Of a stretch of DNA of 64,000 bases, positions 1 to 9,479 are shown one piece after another. The notes beneath the pieces are model-generated. The model saw only the letters and a list, made by a program, of their open reading frames with translations. It did not search any database and had not been told where the DNA came from. The stretch's first letter is position 1. The number at the start of each line of letters is the position of its first letter. The position numbers were made by a program, and so were the translations under genes. Source of the DNA: Pelagibacterales bacterium SAG-MED37 (GTDB lineage: Bacteria; Pseudomonadota; Alphaproteobacteria; Pelagibacterales; Pelagibacteraceae); contig JACWEG010000004.1 in NCBI GenBank assembly GCA_014653605.1, positions 1 through 64,000 of the forward strand, in the 5' to 3' direction.

Positions 1-2
1 TT

Positions 3-1647
3 AATGTTGATGAAAGAGAAATTGTAAATGCTTTAGTTGCTTTAGGATTTGGTGCATCCTTAATATCAATTTTTGCAAGATTGGGTGGAGGGATATTTAC
101 AAAAGGAGCTGATGTAGGAGCCGACTTAGTTGGAAAAGTTGAGGCTGGTATACCAGAAGATGATCCTAGAAATCCAGCTGTAATTGCTGACAATGTTGGT
201 GACAACGTAGGTGACTGTGCAGGTATGGCAGCTGATTTATTTGAAACATATGCAGTTACTATTGTTGCAACAATGGTTTTATCATCTATTTTTTTCCAGG
301 GTGATATGTCTATGATGATTTACCCTTTAACTATAGGTGGAGCTTGTATTTTAACATCTATATTAGGTACATTCTTTGTAAAATTAGGTAAAAGTAAAAA
401 TGTGATGAATGCTTTATACAAGGGTTTTGTAGTTTCAGCTGTTTCGTCACTAATAATACTTTATCCAGTTACTGACTATGTATTAGGTTTAGACAATACA
501 TATAACTTAGAAAATAAAGTTTTTTCAGGTATGAGTTTATACTATTGTGGAATTATAGGTTTAGTAATAACCGGCTTATTAATTTGGGTTACTGAGTATT
601 ACACAGGAACTAATTACAGACCTGTAAGAAGTGTAGCTAGTTCATCGACTACAGGTCATGGGACCAATGTTATTCAAGGATTAGCTGTTTCACTAGAAGC
701 TACAGCAATTCCAGCATTAATTATTGTTACTGGAATACTAGCAACCAATCATATTGCTGGTCTTTATGGAATTGCAATTGCAGTCACAACTATGTTGGCG
801 TTAGCTGGAATGGTTGTTGCACTAGATGCTTATGGTCCTGTTACTGATAATGCAGGTGGTATAGCTGAAATGTCAAAGTTGCCGAATAATGTGAGAAAAA
901 CTACAGATGCACTTGATGCAGTTGGAAACACAACAAAAGCAGTCACAAAAGGTTATGCTATAGGTTCTGCAGGGTTAGGAGCTTTAGTTCTTTTTGCAGC
1001 TTACACAGAAGATATAAAACACTTTTCAAAAGAAGCAGGATCTGCACTTGAGGGAATCGTTGTTACTTTTGATTTATCAAATCCGTATGTTGTCGTAGGT
1101 TTATTAATTGGTGGAATGCTTCCATATTTATTTGGTTCAATGGGTATGCAAGCAGTTGGTAGAGCAGGTGGTGCCGTAGTTGTTGAAGTAAGAAGACAAT
1201 TTAAAAAATATCCAGGTATTATGAAGAGAAAACAGAAACCTGATTACGCAAAGCTTGTTGATTTATTAACAGTCGCTGCGATTAAAGAAATGATCATACC
1301 ATCATTACTACCAGTATTGTCACCAATTGTACTATACTTTATTATTTTTGCTATTGGTGGCCAAGTAGCTGCATTAGCTTCTGTTGGAGCAATGTTGTTA
1401 GGTGTTATTATAACTGGATTATTTGTAGCTGTTTCAATGACCGCAGGTGGTGGTGCTTGGGATAATGCAAAAAAAATATATTGAAGATGGAAATCATGGG
1501 GGTAAAGGATCTGAAGCACATAAGGCAGCTGTTACTGGTGATACAGTTGGAGATCCTTATAAAGACACTGCTGGACCTGCAGTTAACCCGATGATTAAGA
1601 TTACAAATATCGTAGCTTTATTATTGTTAGCTGTTATCGCTGGTTAA
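3..1647 (+). CDS. hppA: Membrane-bound H+-translocating pyrophosphatase, 5'-partial, split by a frameshift at the A8 run 1469-1476
   Basis: Frame open from base 3; motifs [40 protein letters not shown]. The K in GNTTKA is the K+-independent signature. The C-terminal part ([44 protein letters not shown]) lies in the other frame (ORF 1447-1647). Confidence 0.95.
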
Positions 1648-2119
1648 TTTCTTTTCTTTTTTTGGCCCTCACACCAAGAGGGTCATTAATTTTTTGTCTC
1701 ATACTTGACATGAAATCATAAATAAAAGAGTTTCTTGCAAATGCTGCTTCTGTAGTATTACTAACAATCTTAATATCTTTCATATTATCTATATTTAAAA
1801 ACTCTTTCTTGGTTAGTACACCATAACTATCAATTTCTAAAACAAGCACATCATTTTTATAAATTATCATTTTTCCAAGATTTTTTATATTTGATTGAGT
1901 TTGTTTTCTTTCAATGTAGATCCACACATCATTATCAAATTTACTTTGAGTTGAAGGACTTCCTAAAATTCTTCTTATATCATTAGTAGTTGACTCATTT
2001 ACTATCAATGTTTTTTGTTTTTTTTCAAGAAATGGGACACCGTGGTGTTTATCAACTTTTTTAAATGAGCAATTAGTTGCTATAATTGAAAAAAAAATTA
2101 TATATAATATTTTTATCAT
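1634..2119 (-). CDS. bamE: SmpA/OmlA (BamE)-family outer membrane lipoprotein
   Basis: Lipobox [32 protein letters not shown] typical of BamE. Confidence 0.85.
   Translation of the reverse strand: MIKILYIIFFSIIATNCSFKKVDKHHGVPFLEKKQKTLIVNESTTNDIRRILGSPSTQSKFDNDVWIYIERKQTQSNIKNLGKMIIYKNDVLVLEIDSYGVLTKKEFLNIDNMKDIKIVSNTTEAAFARNSFIYDFMSSMRQKINDPLGVRAKKRKEINQR
1664..1684 (+). terminator. Candidate hppA terminator hairpin inside the convergent bamE 3' end
   Basis: GGCCCTC-acaccaa-GAGGGTC (7-bp stem with one G-U), 17 nt after the hppA stop; T6 a few nt downstream. Confidence 0.5.
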
Positions 2120-2584
2120 GAGTAAAAACTATATTAATATTTATAACAATTTAATCAATTTCTCTAGAAATAAAGATTTGTATATTTCACTTAATCGTCA
2201 AGATAATTTTTCTGATCGATTGACGTTTTTCTTGTTACATTTTGCCTTTTTTTTAAAAAACTATAAAAATGATGAAAATAAAGAGATTTTACAAAAAATT
2301 TATGATTTTAATTTCAGACAATTAGAACTTAGTATTAGGGAAATTGGCTACGGCGATCAATCTATAAACAAAAAAATGAAAGTTTATTTAAATTTGTTTC
2401 ATGCAATTGTTTCAGAAATTCATTTTTGGGATGATTTAGACAAAAATGAAAAATTAAAAAACTTTCTATATTTTTAGAAGATTTTAGTAAAATAGAGAAT
2501 TTAGTTGTATATTTTGATGATTTTAATCAAAATTTAACTAAAAAATCTTTGAATTTTTTTTTAAAAGGTGTAAGTAACCTTTAA
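2118..2584 (+). CDS. Ubiquinol-cytochrome c chaperone (CBP3-like) family protein, apparent -1 frameshift near 2456-2475
   Basis: ORF 2118-2477 resembles the family. Open -1 frame continues [45 protein letters not shown] to 2584, just before rpmF. Confidence 0.65.
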
Positions 2585-2586
2585 TT

Positions 2587-2769
2587 ATGGCCGTACCAAA
2601 ACGAAAACAAACTCCTTCAAGGACTGGTATGAGAAGAGCTCAAAATATGAAGTTCTCCTCTAAGAACGTTGTTGAGGATAAAAAATCTGGTGAATATAGA
2701 TTATCTCATCATTTAGACTTAAAAACAGGTATGTATAAAGGTCGTCAAGTTTTAGATCCAAAAGAATAA
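2587..2769 (+). CDS. rpmF: 50S ribosomal protein L32
   Basis: [19 protein letters not shown]. Confidence 0.97.
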   Translation: MAVPKRKQTPSRTGMRRAQNMKFSSKNVVEDKKSGEYRLSHHLDLKTGMYKGRQVLDPKE

Positions 2770-2784
2770 TAATTTTTTTTAATA

Positions 2785-3786
2785 ATGTCAGATTTAATTA
2801 AAATTGCAGTTGATGCAATGGGTGGTGATGGTTCTCCTAAAAAAGTTATTGATGGCATCATTCATAGTCAAAAATCAAACAAAAGTAATTTCTTTAAAAT
2901 TTTTGGTGATCAGGATGAAATAAAAAAACTTATAAAGGGTAAGATTAATGATGCCTATTACGAAATAGTTCATACATCCAATGTAGTAAAAAGCACTGAT
3001 AGTCCTTTAGAAGCAGCTAAAAGAGGAAAAAATACTAGTATGTGGCTAGCAATTGAAAGTGTTAAAAAAAAAGAAACCGATATTGTTATTTCGGCAGGTA
3101 ATACAGGTGCACTACTTGTAATTGCTAAATTGAATCTTAAAATGATTGAAAATATTGATAAACCAGCTTTATCTGCTCTCTGGCCTAACAAAAAAGGTAT
3201 GAGTGTAGTTTTAGATCTTGGTGCAAATATTGAATGTAGTTCAAAAAATTTAGTTGATTTTTCTATAATGGGTTCATCACTTTATAAATCTCTATATCCA
3301 AATGAAATACCTAATGTGGCATTATTAAACATTGGGTCAGAAGAGCTTAAAGGAAATGAAATAATCAAAGAAACATATCAAACCTTAAATGATAAAAAAA
3401 ATAAAAATTTTGATTTCACTGGTTATATAGAAGGAAATGAACTTATGAATGGAAATGTAAATGTTATTGTTTCTGATGGCTTTACTGGTAATGTTGCACT
3501 AAAAACAGCAGAAGGTACAGCCAATTTTATAACTAGCGAACTTAAAAAGGCATTAAGCGGATCTATTTTAGGTAAAATTTCATCTATATTGAATATATCA
3601 AATCTTAAGAAATTTAAAAAAAGACTAGACCCAAGATTATATAATGGAGCAATTTTTATTGGTTTAGACTCACCTGTTGTAAAAAGTCATGGTGGAACTG
3701 ATTTTATTGGATTTTCAAATTCATTAAATGTTTGCAATAAGATTGTAAAAGGAAATTTGATAGATAAAATTAGAAGTAATATATAA
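2785..3786 (+). CDS. plsX: Phosphate acyltransferase PlsX
   Basis: KIAVDAMGGDGSPK, SAGNTGALL, VSDGFTGNVALK. Confidence 0.96.
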   Translation: MSDLIKIAVDAMGGDGSPKKVIDGIIHSQKSNKSNFFKIFGDQDEIKKLIKGKINDAYYEIVHTSNVVKSTDSPLEAAKRGKNTSMWLAIESVKKKETDIVISAGNTGALLVIAKLNLKMIENIDKPALSALWPNKKGMSVVLDLGANIECSSKNLVDFSIMGSSLYKSLYPNEIPNVALLNIGSEELKGNEIIKETYQTLNDKKNKNFDFTGYIEGNELMNGNVNVIVSDGFTGNVALKTAEGTANFITSELKKALSGSILGKISSILNISNLKKFKKRLDPRLYNGAIFIGLDSPVVKSHGGTDFIGFSNSLNVCNKIVKGNLIDKIRSNI

Positions 3787-3791
3787 ACAAA

Positions 3792-4091
3792 ATGAGAATA
3801 AATTTAACTAAAAAAGACTTAGTTAATACAGTTTATATGCAGATTGGATTTTCAAAACAAATCTCTGAAAATCTAATTGAAGAATTTTTTTCATTAATAG
3901 TCTTAACTTTAAAAAAAAAAAGAAGTGTAAAGATTTCTAAATTTGGAACATTTTCTATTAGGTCTAAAAAATCAAGAATTGGAAGAAATCCCAAAACCAA
4001 AGAAAGCAAAGTTATTTCCGAGAGAGATGTAGTACTTTTTAAACCATCAAAAGAATTTAAAGAATTTATTAATCAAAAAAAAGATGAATAA
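3792..4091 (+). CDS. ihfA: Integration host factor alpha / HU-family DNA-binding protein
   Basis: KISKFGTFSIRSKKSRIGRNPKTKE; position after plsX. Confidence 0.85.
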   Translation: MRINLTKKDLVNTVYMQIGFSKQISENLIEEFFSLIVLTLKKKRSVKISKFGTFSIRSKKSRIGRNPKTKESKVISERDVVLFKPSKEFKEFINQKKDE

Positions 4092-4455
4092 AATAACAGG
4101 CTCATATAAAACTATAAGCGAGGTAGTAAAGATATTAGGTTTGAAATCCAAAAAGGGTGAGTCCTTACCAACACATACAATTCGTTTTTGGGAAACAAAA
4201 TTTAAACAAATAAAACCTAAAATATTTAATAATAATAGACGATATTATGATCAAAAAAATATTGAGTTATTAAAAAAAATTCATTTTTTACTTAAAGAGC
4301 AGGGGATGACTATAAATGGAGCCAAAAAAATATTAAACAATAATGAACCATTAAAACTTGACGAAACTTCAAATAATTCTATAAAGACTGATAATTTAAA
4401 AAATAAGTTAGTAAAGATTTCTAATCTTGTTAAAATTTTAAAAAAAATAAAATAA
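4084..4455 (+). CDS. MerR-family transcriptional regulator
   Basis: HTIRFWETKFKQIKPK...RRYYDQKNIELLKKI; conserved position after ihfA. Confidence 0.88.
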   Translation: MNKITGSYKTISEVVKILGLKSKKGESLPTHTIRFWETKFKQIKPKIFNNNRRYYDQKNIELLKKIHFLLKEQGMTINGAKKILNNNEPLKLDETSNNSIKTDNLKNKLVKISNLVKILKKIK

Positions 4456-4456
4456 T

Positions 4457-4648
4457 ATGGCAAAAAAAACACATGTAAAAGTACGTTTAGTTCCAGAAGC
4501 TAAACCTGATAGTCCCTTTTTTTATTATGTTAAAAAACCTGCTGGTGGTGAAAAAGCTAAAGTTAAATTAAAAGCAAAAAAGTATAATCCTGCTACTCGT
4601 AAACATGAAGTTTTTGTTGAAAAGAAACTTCCACCTCACAGTAAATAG
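4457..4648 (+). CDS. rpmG: 50S ribosomal protein L33
   Basis: MAKKTHVKVRLVPEA..FFYYVKK..KLKAKKYNPATRKHEVFVEKKL. Confidence 0.85.
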   Translation: MAKKTHVKVRLVPEAKPDSPFFYYVKKPAGGEKAKVKLKAKKYNPATRKHEVFVEKKLPPHSK

Positions 4649-4939
4649 CTATCTTTTTTTAAAATTCCTTTTTTCGTAGTCAATATATGACCAGATCATA
4701 TTCTTCCAAATTCGGTTAGTTATTTTTGGATCAATTTTATTTTGTATAGATTTTTTTTTAATATTTTTAAGAATTAGTTTAATTCTTCTTTGATCTATTA
4801 TTTGCTTCTTTTTATCTTTAAGAGCTAATACTTTATTAACGAGGATTGTTCTTTTTTTAATTACTTTAATTAGAGTATTATCTAATTTATCTAGTTCTGA
4901 TCTAATTTTGCTCAGTTTTTTTCTTTTATGTGGCGACAT
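4649..4939 (-). CDS. Chorismate mutase (AroQ fold)
   Basis: LSKIRSELDKLDNTLIKVIKKRTILVNKVLALK pattern. Confidence 0.85.
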   Translation of the reverse strand: MSPHKRKKLSKIRSELDKLDNTLIKVIKKRTILVNKVLALKDKKKQIIDQRRIKLILKNIKKKSIQNKIDPKITNRIWKNMIWSYIDYEKRNFKKR

Positions 4940-4982
4940 TTATATATTTGGATTATTAAAAAATTATTATATTTATGGCTTC

Positions 4983-5999
4983 ATGTATACAGTTAATCCA
5001 AAAATAAATAATCAATTATCTCTTTGGTTGATGACCATGTTTTGGATTATAGCAATTATGATTGTTGTTGGTGGTCTTACAAGATTAACTGACTCGGGTC
5101 TTTCCATAACTGAATGGCAGTTGTTTTCTGGTATCTTACCTCCTTTAAATAATAATGATTGGATCATGTATTTTAATCTCTACAAAAAAATCCCTGAGTA
5201 TGAATTACAAAATTACAACATGACTTTACAGGAATTTAAAATAATTTTTTGGTGGGAGTGGGGTCATAGATTTTTAGGAAGAGTAATTGGTATTAGTTTT
5301 CTAATTCCTTTAGTTTATTTCTCCTTTAAAATTGAATTTTATAAATTGTTAAATTTATATTTAATTTTTTTTCTCATATGTATCCAAGGTTTTGTAGGTT
5401 GGTATATGGTTAGTAGTGGTTTAGTCGATAGAGTTGATGTAAGTCATTTTAGACTATCAATTCATTTATTAATAGCATTTTTGATTTTATCATTAATTTT
5501 TTGGAATTATTTAAAAACTAAAGTTATCAATGAAAACACAAGAAGGATAAGTATATTTTTACCATTAATATTTTTGATACTTGTATTTATTCAAATAGTG
5601 GTAGGTGCTTTCGTTTCTGGTATGGATGCAGGTAAAATCTATAATTCTTGGCCTCTCATGGGCAATACTTATTTCCCAAATGATAATGATTTTAGAGATT
5701 TGTTTAAATTATCTGCTTTTAGTGATCCTTCTTTAGTCCAATTTATGCATAGAAATTTAGCATATTTGATCATGCTCTTTTATTTTTTTATTTTTTACAA
5801 AATATATAAAAACAAAATTTATGATTTATATAAATCTATAAACATTTTAGGTATTTTTATAATCCTGCAAATTATTTTAGGTATTTATACAGTAATATAT
5901 GGTGCACAACTATATATTGCAGCTATGCACCAATTAAGTTCAATTTTTTTAGTTAGTTCTTGTATTTATTTTTTCTATATAAATACAAGGTTTAGCTAA
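4983..5999 (+). CDS. ctaA: Heme A synthase (COX15/CtaA)
   Basis: VVGGLTRLTDSGLSITEWQLFSGILPPL, WEWGHRFLGRVIG, QFMHRNLAY. The track start at 4908 overlaps the chorismate mutase start; Met at 4983 fits better. Confidence 0.94.
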   Translation: MYTVNPKINNQLSLWLMTMFWIIAIMIVVGGLTRLTDSGLSITEWQLFSGILPPLNNNDWIMYFNLYKKIPEYELQNYNMTLQEFKIIFWWEWGHRFLGRVIGISFLIPLVYFSFKIEFYKLLNLYLIFFLICIQGFVGWYMVSSGLVDRVDVSHFRLSIHLLIAFLILSLIFWNYLKTKVINENTRRISIFLPLIFLILVFIQIVVGAFVSGMDAGKIYNSWPLMGNTYFPNDNDFRDLFKLSAFSDPSLVQFMHRNLAYLIMLFYFFIFYKIYKNKIYDLYKSINILGIFIILQIILGIYTVIYGAQLYIAAMHQLSSIFLVSSCIYFFYINTRFS

Positions 6000-7320
6000 C
6001 AGCCTTCAAAGTTCCTTTTGAAGATTTATTTAATGCTTGATCTAGATCTTCTATAATATCATCAATGTGTTCTAAACCGATACATAGTCTGACATAGCTT
6101 TGAGTCACACCAGATGCGGCAAGTTCTTTTTCATTTAATTGACTATGGGTTGTACTAGCTGGATGAATTGCTAAACTTCTAGCATCCCCAATATTTGCAA
6201 CATGATAGAACATTTTTAGAGATTCTATAAATCTTTTGCCAGCTTCAAAACCACCTTTTAATTCAATACCAACCATAGGCCCATTTCCACCTTTAAGATA
6301 TTTTTTGGCTCTATCAGCAATAAGTTTATCGTGTTCAGTAGAAAATATTACTTTAGTTACTTCTTTATGTTTTTTTAAATAATCAACAACTTTTTGTGCA
6401 TTTTCACAATGTTGTTTCATTCGTAAAGCTACAGTTTCAAGTCCTTGAATTATAGAAAACGCATTATCTGGTGAACAAGCTGACCCTAAGTCTCTTAATA
6501 AACAAACTCTAGCTCTTACTGCAAAAGGTATGTTTGCCCCAGTAAGTTCTGGTACAACCTTACCCCAAATAGCCCCACTATAACTTGCATCAGGTTCGTT
6601 AAATAAGGGTTGTCTTTTTGGATCTGCAGTCCAGTCAAAATTACCACTATCAACAATACTCCCTGCTATAGCAGTACCGTGTCCACCAATATATTTTGTT
6701 AGAGAATGAATTACGACAGCTGCACCATGTTCAATGGGTTTACATAGTATAGGAGCTGCTGTGTTATCCATTATTAAGGGGATATTATATTTTCTTCCTA
6801 TGTCAGACACTTCTTTAATTGGAAATACTCTTAAATATGGATTGGGCAGAGTTTCTCCGTAAAAAGCCCTAGTCTTATCATCAATAGATTTCTCAAAATT
6901 TTTAGGGTCTTTAGGGTCTGCATATCTAATTTCAATACCAAGCTTACTTAAAGTGTGCGTAAATAAAGAGACAGTACCACCATAAAGATCGGTTGAACTA
7001 ACTATATTGTCTCCAGCTTGAGCAACATTTAATACTGAAAATAATGAAGCAGTTTGTCCAGATGCTACCGTCAAACAAGCTAAACCTCCTTCAAGAGCTG
7101 CAATTCTTTTTTCTAATACATCGTTAGTGGGGTTCATTATCCTTGTGTAAATATTGCCAAATTCTTTTAAAGCAAAGAGATTTGCGGCATGATCCACACT
7201 ATTAAATTGATATGATGTAGTTCTATAGATAGGAACGGCTACTGCATTTGTTGTTGGATCACTCCTATAATCACCTCCATGAATGGCTATAGTTTCTGGA
7301 TTATTTCTTTTTTTTGTCAT
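5992..7320 (-). CDS. metY: O-acetylhomoserine aminocarboxypropyltransferase (sulfhydrylase), PLP-dependent
   Basis: PETIAIHGGDYRSDPTTNAVAVPIYRTTSYQF; HSLTKYIGGHGTAIAG. Confidence 0.95.
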   Translation of the reverse strand: MTKKRNNPETIAIHGGDYRSDPTTNAVAVPIYRTTSYQFNSVDHAANLFALKEFGNIYTRIMNPTNDVLEKRIAALEGGLACLTVASGQTASLFSVLNVAQAGDNIVSSTDLYGGTVSLFTHTLSKLGIEIRYADPKDPKNFEKSIDDKTRAFYGETLPNPYLRVFPIKEVSDIGRKYNIPLIMDNTAAPILCKPIEHGAAVVIHSLTKYIGGHGTAIAGSIVDSGNFDWTADPKRQPLFNEPDASYSGAIWGKVVPELTGANIPFAVRARVCLLRDLGSACSPDNAFSIIQGLETVALRMKQHCENAQKVVDYLKKHKEVTKVIFSTEHDKLIADRAKKYLKGGNGPMVGIELKGGFEAGKRFIESLKMFYHVANIGDARSLAIHPASTTHSQLNEKELAASGVTQSYVRLCIGLEHIDDIIEDLDQALNKSSKGTLKAVS

Positions 7321-7323
7321 TTT

Positions 7324-7379
7324 ACTCCTTTTTTAGTGCTTTTACTAAATGTAAGGCGCACAATATAGTTCAAATGCCT
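7324..7379 (-). promoter_or_regulatory. SAM-V-like riboswitch, proximal element of a tandem
   Basis: Minus strand: AGGC-AUUUGAACUAUAUU-GUGC-GCCU-UACAUUUAGUAAAA-GCAC-UAAAAAAGGAG directly before the metY AUG. P1 AGGC:GCCU, pseudoknot GUGC:GCAC, SD GGAG included. Confidence 0.72.
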
Positions 7380-7398
7380 ACCGATTGATTAATGAAAA

Positions 7399-7446
7399 TT
7401 CCTTTTTAGCAGTTTTACGCCCGCAATAGGATCAAATCGGCAACTA
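7399..7446 (-). promoter_or_regulatory. SAM-II riboswitch, distal element of a tandem
   Basis: Minus strand: UUAGUUGCCGAUUUGAUCCUAUUGCGGGCGUAAAACUGCUAAAAAGGAA. Carries SAM-II conserved blocks AUUUrA-CC-AUUGC-GCGU-GCUAAAAAGG and pseudoknot UCCU:AGGA. Confidence 0.82.
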
Positions 7447-7488
7447 ATTAGTAGCATATATGAACAAATATTCAAGATAAATATCAAA

Positions 7489-7516
7489 TTGACTTTGAAG
7501 TTAATAATAGTATTAA
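7489..7516 (+). promoter_or_regulatory. Candidate sigma70 promoter for rplM-rpsI
   Basis: TTGACT (7489-7494), N16, TATTAA (7511-7516); predicted start a few nt before the rplM ATG. Confidence 0.45.
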
Positions 7517-7526
7517 TCCTCGCACA

Positions 7527-7985
7527 ATGACTAAATTCGTAAAAAAAGACCAGATAAACTCATCGTGGTATGAAATAGATGCAACAAATGCAGTCGTTGG
7601 TAGACTAGCTACAATTGTTTCTAAAATTATAAGAGGAAAAAATAAAACTACTTACACACCCCACATGGACAATGGTGATTTTGTTGTAGTTAAAAATATA
7701 GAACAAGCCAAATTTACAGGCAAAAAGTTTCAAGATAAGAAATATTTTAGACATACTGGTCATCCAGGGGGAATAAAAGAAACTACACCAGAAAAACTTC
7801 ACGAAAAAAAACCTGGTGAAACACTTAAATTAGCTGTTAAGAGAATGTTACCAGGTGGTGTTTTAGGAAGAAAACAGCTTACAAAACTAAAGATTTATTC
7901 TGGTAATGAACATCCACATGCCTCTCAAAATCCTCAAGTTATAGAATTGAATAAATTAAATAATAAAAATATTGTAAGAAATTAA
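7527..7985 (+). CDS. rplM: 50S ribosomal protein L13
   Basis: WYEIDATNAVVGRLATIVSKIIRGKNK. Confidence 0.96.
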   Translation: MTKFVKKDQINSSWYEIDATNAVVGRLATIVSKIIRGKNKTTYTPHMDNGDFVVVKNIEQAKFTGKKFQDKKYFRHTGHPGGIKETTPEKLHEKKPGETLKLAVKRMLPGGVLGRKQLTKLKIYSGNEHPHASQNPQVIELNKLNNKNIVRN

Positions 7986-8423
7986 ATGGAAAATACTCAA
8001 TCAACTCCAAAAACTCCTAAGATAAAGTTAGATTTTAAAGATAGTAAATATGCAACAGGAAGAAGAAAAACTTCTATAGCAAGAGTTTGGTTAAAAAAGG
8101 GTTCAGGAAAAATTTATGTAAATGGTAAACTTTTTAGTGATTATTTTGCTAGTGATAACCATAAAATGCAGATTACGAGACCCTTTGAGCTGATCAATCA
8201 AGCTACTGATTATGATGTAAGATGTAGTGTGAAAGGTGGTGGACCAACAGGACAAGCTGGAGCAATGGTACATGGTATATCTAAAGCATTAGTATTATTT
8301 GACGAAAATCTTAAATCTACTCTTAGAACTGAAAAATTGACCACTAGAGATTCTAGGGCAGTTGAGAGAAAAAAACCTGGAAGAAAAAAAGCTAGAAGAA
8401 GTTTCCAGTTCTCTAAAAGATAA
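7986..8423 (+). CDS. rpsI: 30S ribosomal protein S9
   Basis: YATGRRKTSIARVWLKKGSGKI...KKPGRKKARRSFQFSKR. Confidence 0.97.
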   Translation: MENTQSTPKTPKIKLDFKDSKYATGRRKTSIARVWLKKGSGKIYVNGKLFSDYFASDNHKMQITRPFELINQATDYDVRCSVKGGGPTGQAGAMVHGISKALVLFDENLKSTLRTEKLTTRDSRAVERKKPGRKKARRSFQFSKR

Positions 8424-8456
8424 TTTTTTTTTAATTTTAAACTGTTATAATATAAA

Positions 8457-9479
8457 ATGCCTAAGCTTAATGTATTAGTCGCTGGTTCAACTGGCTATAT
8501 TGGAATTCAACTAATTAAGTTATTAGTGAAACATAAGTATGTAAGAATTAAATACTTATGCGGAAATTCTTCAGTTGGAAAAAAAGTTTCAAGTTATGAC
8601 AATTCAAGATCTTTTAAAAACTTACCCAAAATCATTAAGTTTGATAAAAAATATTTAAAGGATGTTGATTTAGTTTTTACGGCATTACCTAATGGAGAAG
8701 CTCAAGCCATTTCAAAAGATTTGAATGATAAAAATGTATTAATTGATTTAGCAGCAGATTTTAGACTCGAAAAAGCTTCTGATTATAAAAAATGGTATAA
8801 TCAAAAACATAAAGCTTTAGCTAATATTAAAAAAAGTATTTATTCTTTACCCGAAATAACAGGAAAAAAAGTAAAGGATTTTAAAATAATTTCTTGTCCA
8901 GGATGTTATCCAACTTCAATTCTTATACCACTGCTTCCGTTATTAAAGAGTAAATTGATTAAAAAAAACAATATTATAATTGACTCTAAATCTGGATATT
9001 CTGGAGCAGGAAGAGGTGTTCATAAAAAATATAAAGATAAAAATTTATATGAATCGCTTAGCGCTTATGGAATTGGCTCTCATAGACACAATCCTGAAAT
9101 AGACCTAATGATTAAAAGATTTACAAAAATAAAATCTATTTTTGATTTTACTCCACATTTATCACCAATGTTTAGAGGAATATTAAGTACTATTTATGTA
9201 GATTTGAATAAATCTAGCTCTCAATCAAAAATTATTAAAACTTTATCTAATTTTTACAAAAAATCTATTTTTGTAAAAATAATGAGTAAAGATAAATTGA
9301 TAAGTACAAATGATGTGATTAATTCAAATAATTGTCATATTTCTATTTGTAAAACAAAAAATAAAAATAGAATAATAATACTATCTGCAATAGATAATTT
9401 AATTAAAGGTGGTGCAGGACAAGCAATTCAGAATATGAATATAAAATATGGCTTTCCAATAAATACAGGTTTGAAATGA
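8457..9479 (+). CDS. argC: N-acetyl-gamma-glutamyl-phosphate reductase
   Basis: VAGSTGYIGIQLIKLL; SCPGCYPTS. Confidence 0.95.
   Translation: MPKLNVLVAGSTGYIGIQLIKLLVKHKYVRIKYLCGNSSVGKKVSSYDNSRSFKNLPKIIKFDKKYLKDVDLVFTALPNGEAQAISKDLNDKNVLIDLAADFRLEKASDYKKWYNQKHKALANIKKSIYSLPEITGKKVKDFKIISCPGCYPTSILIPLLPLLKSKLIKKNNIIIDSKSGYSGAGRGVHKKYKDKNLYESLSAYGIGSHRHNPEIDLMIKRFTKIKSIFDFTPHLSPMFRGILSTIYVDLNKSSSQSKIIKTLSNFYKKSIFVKIMSKDKLISTNDVINSNNCHISICKTKNKNRIIILSAIDNLIKGGAGQAIQNMNIKYGFPINTGLK

Noticed and set aside
1244-1519. Minus-strand ORF of 91 aa over hppA
   Set aside because: Antisense shadow of a well-conserved gene; no recognisable family.
2970-3191. Minus-strand 73-aa ORF inside plsX
   Set aside because: Shadow ORF opposite conserved coding sequence.
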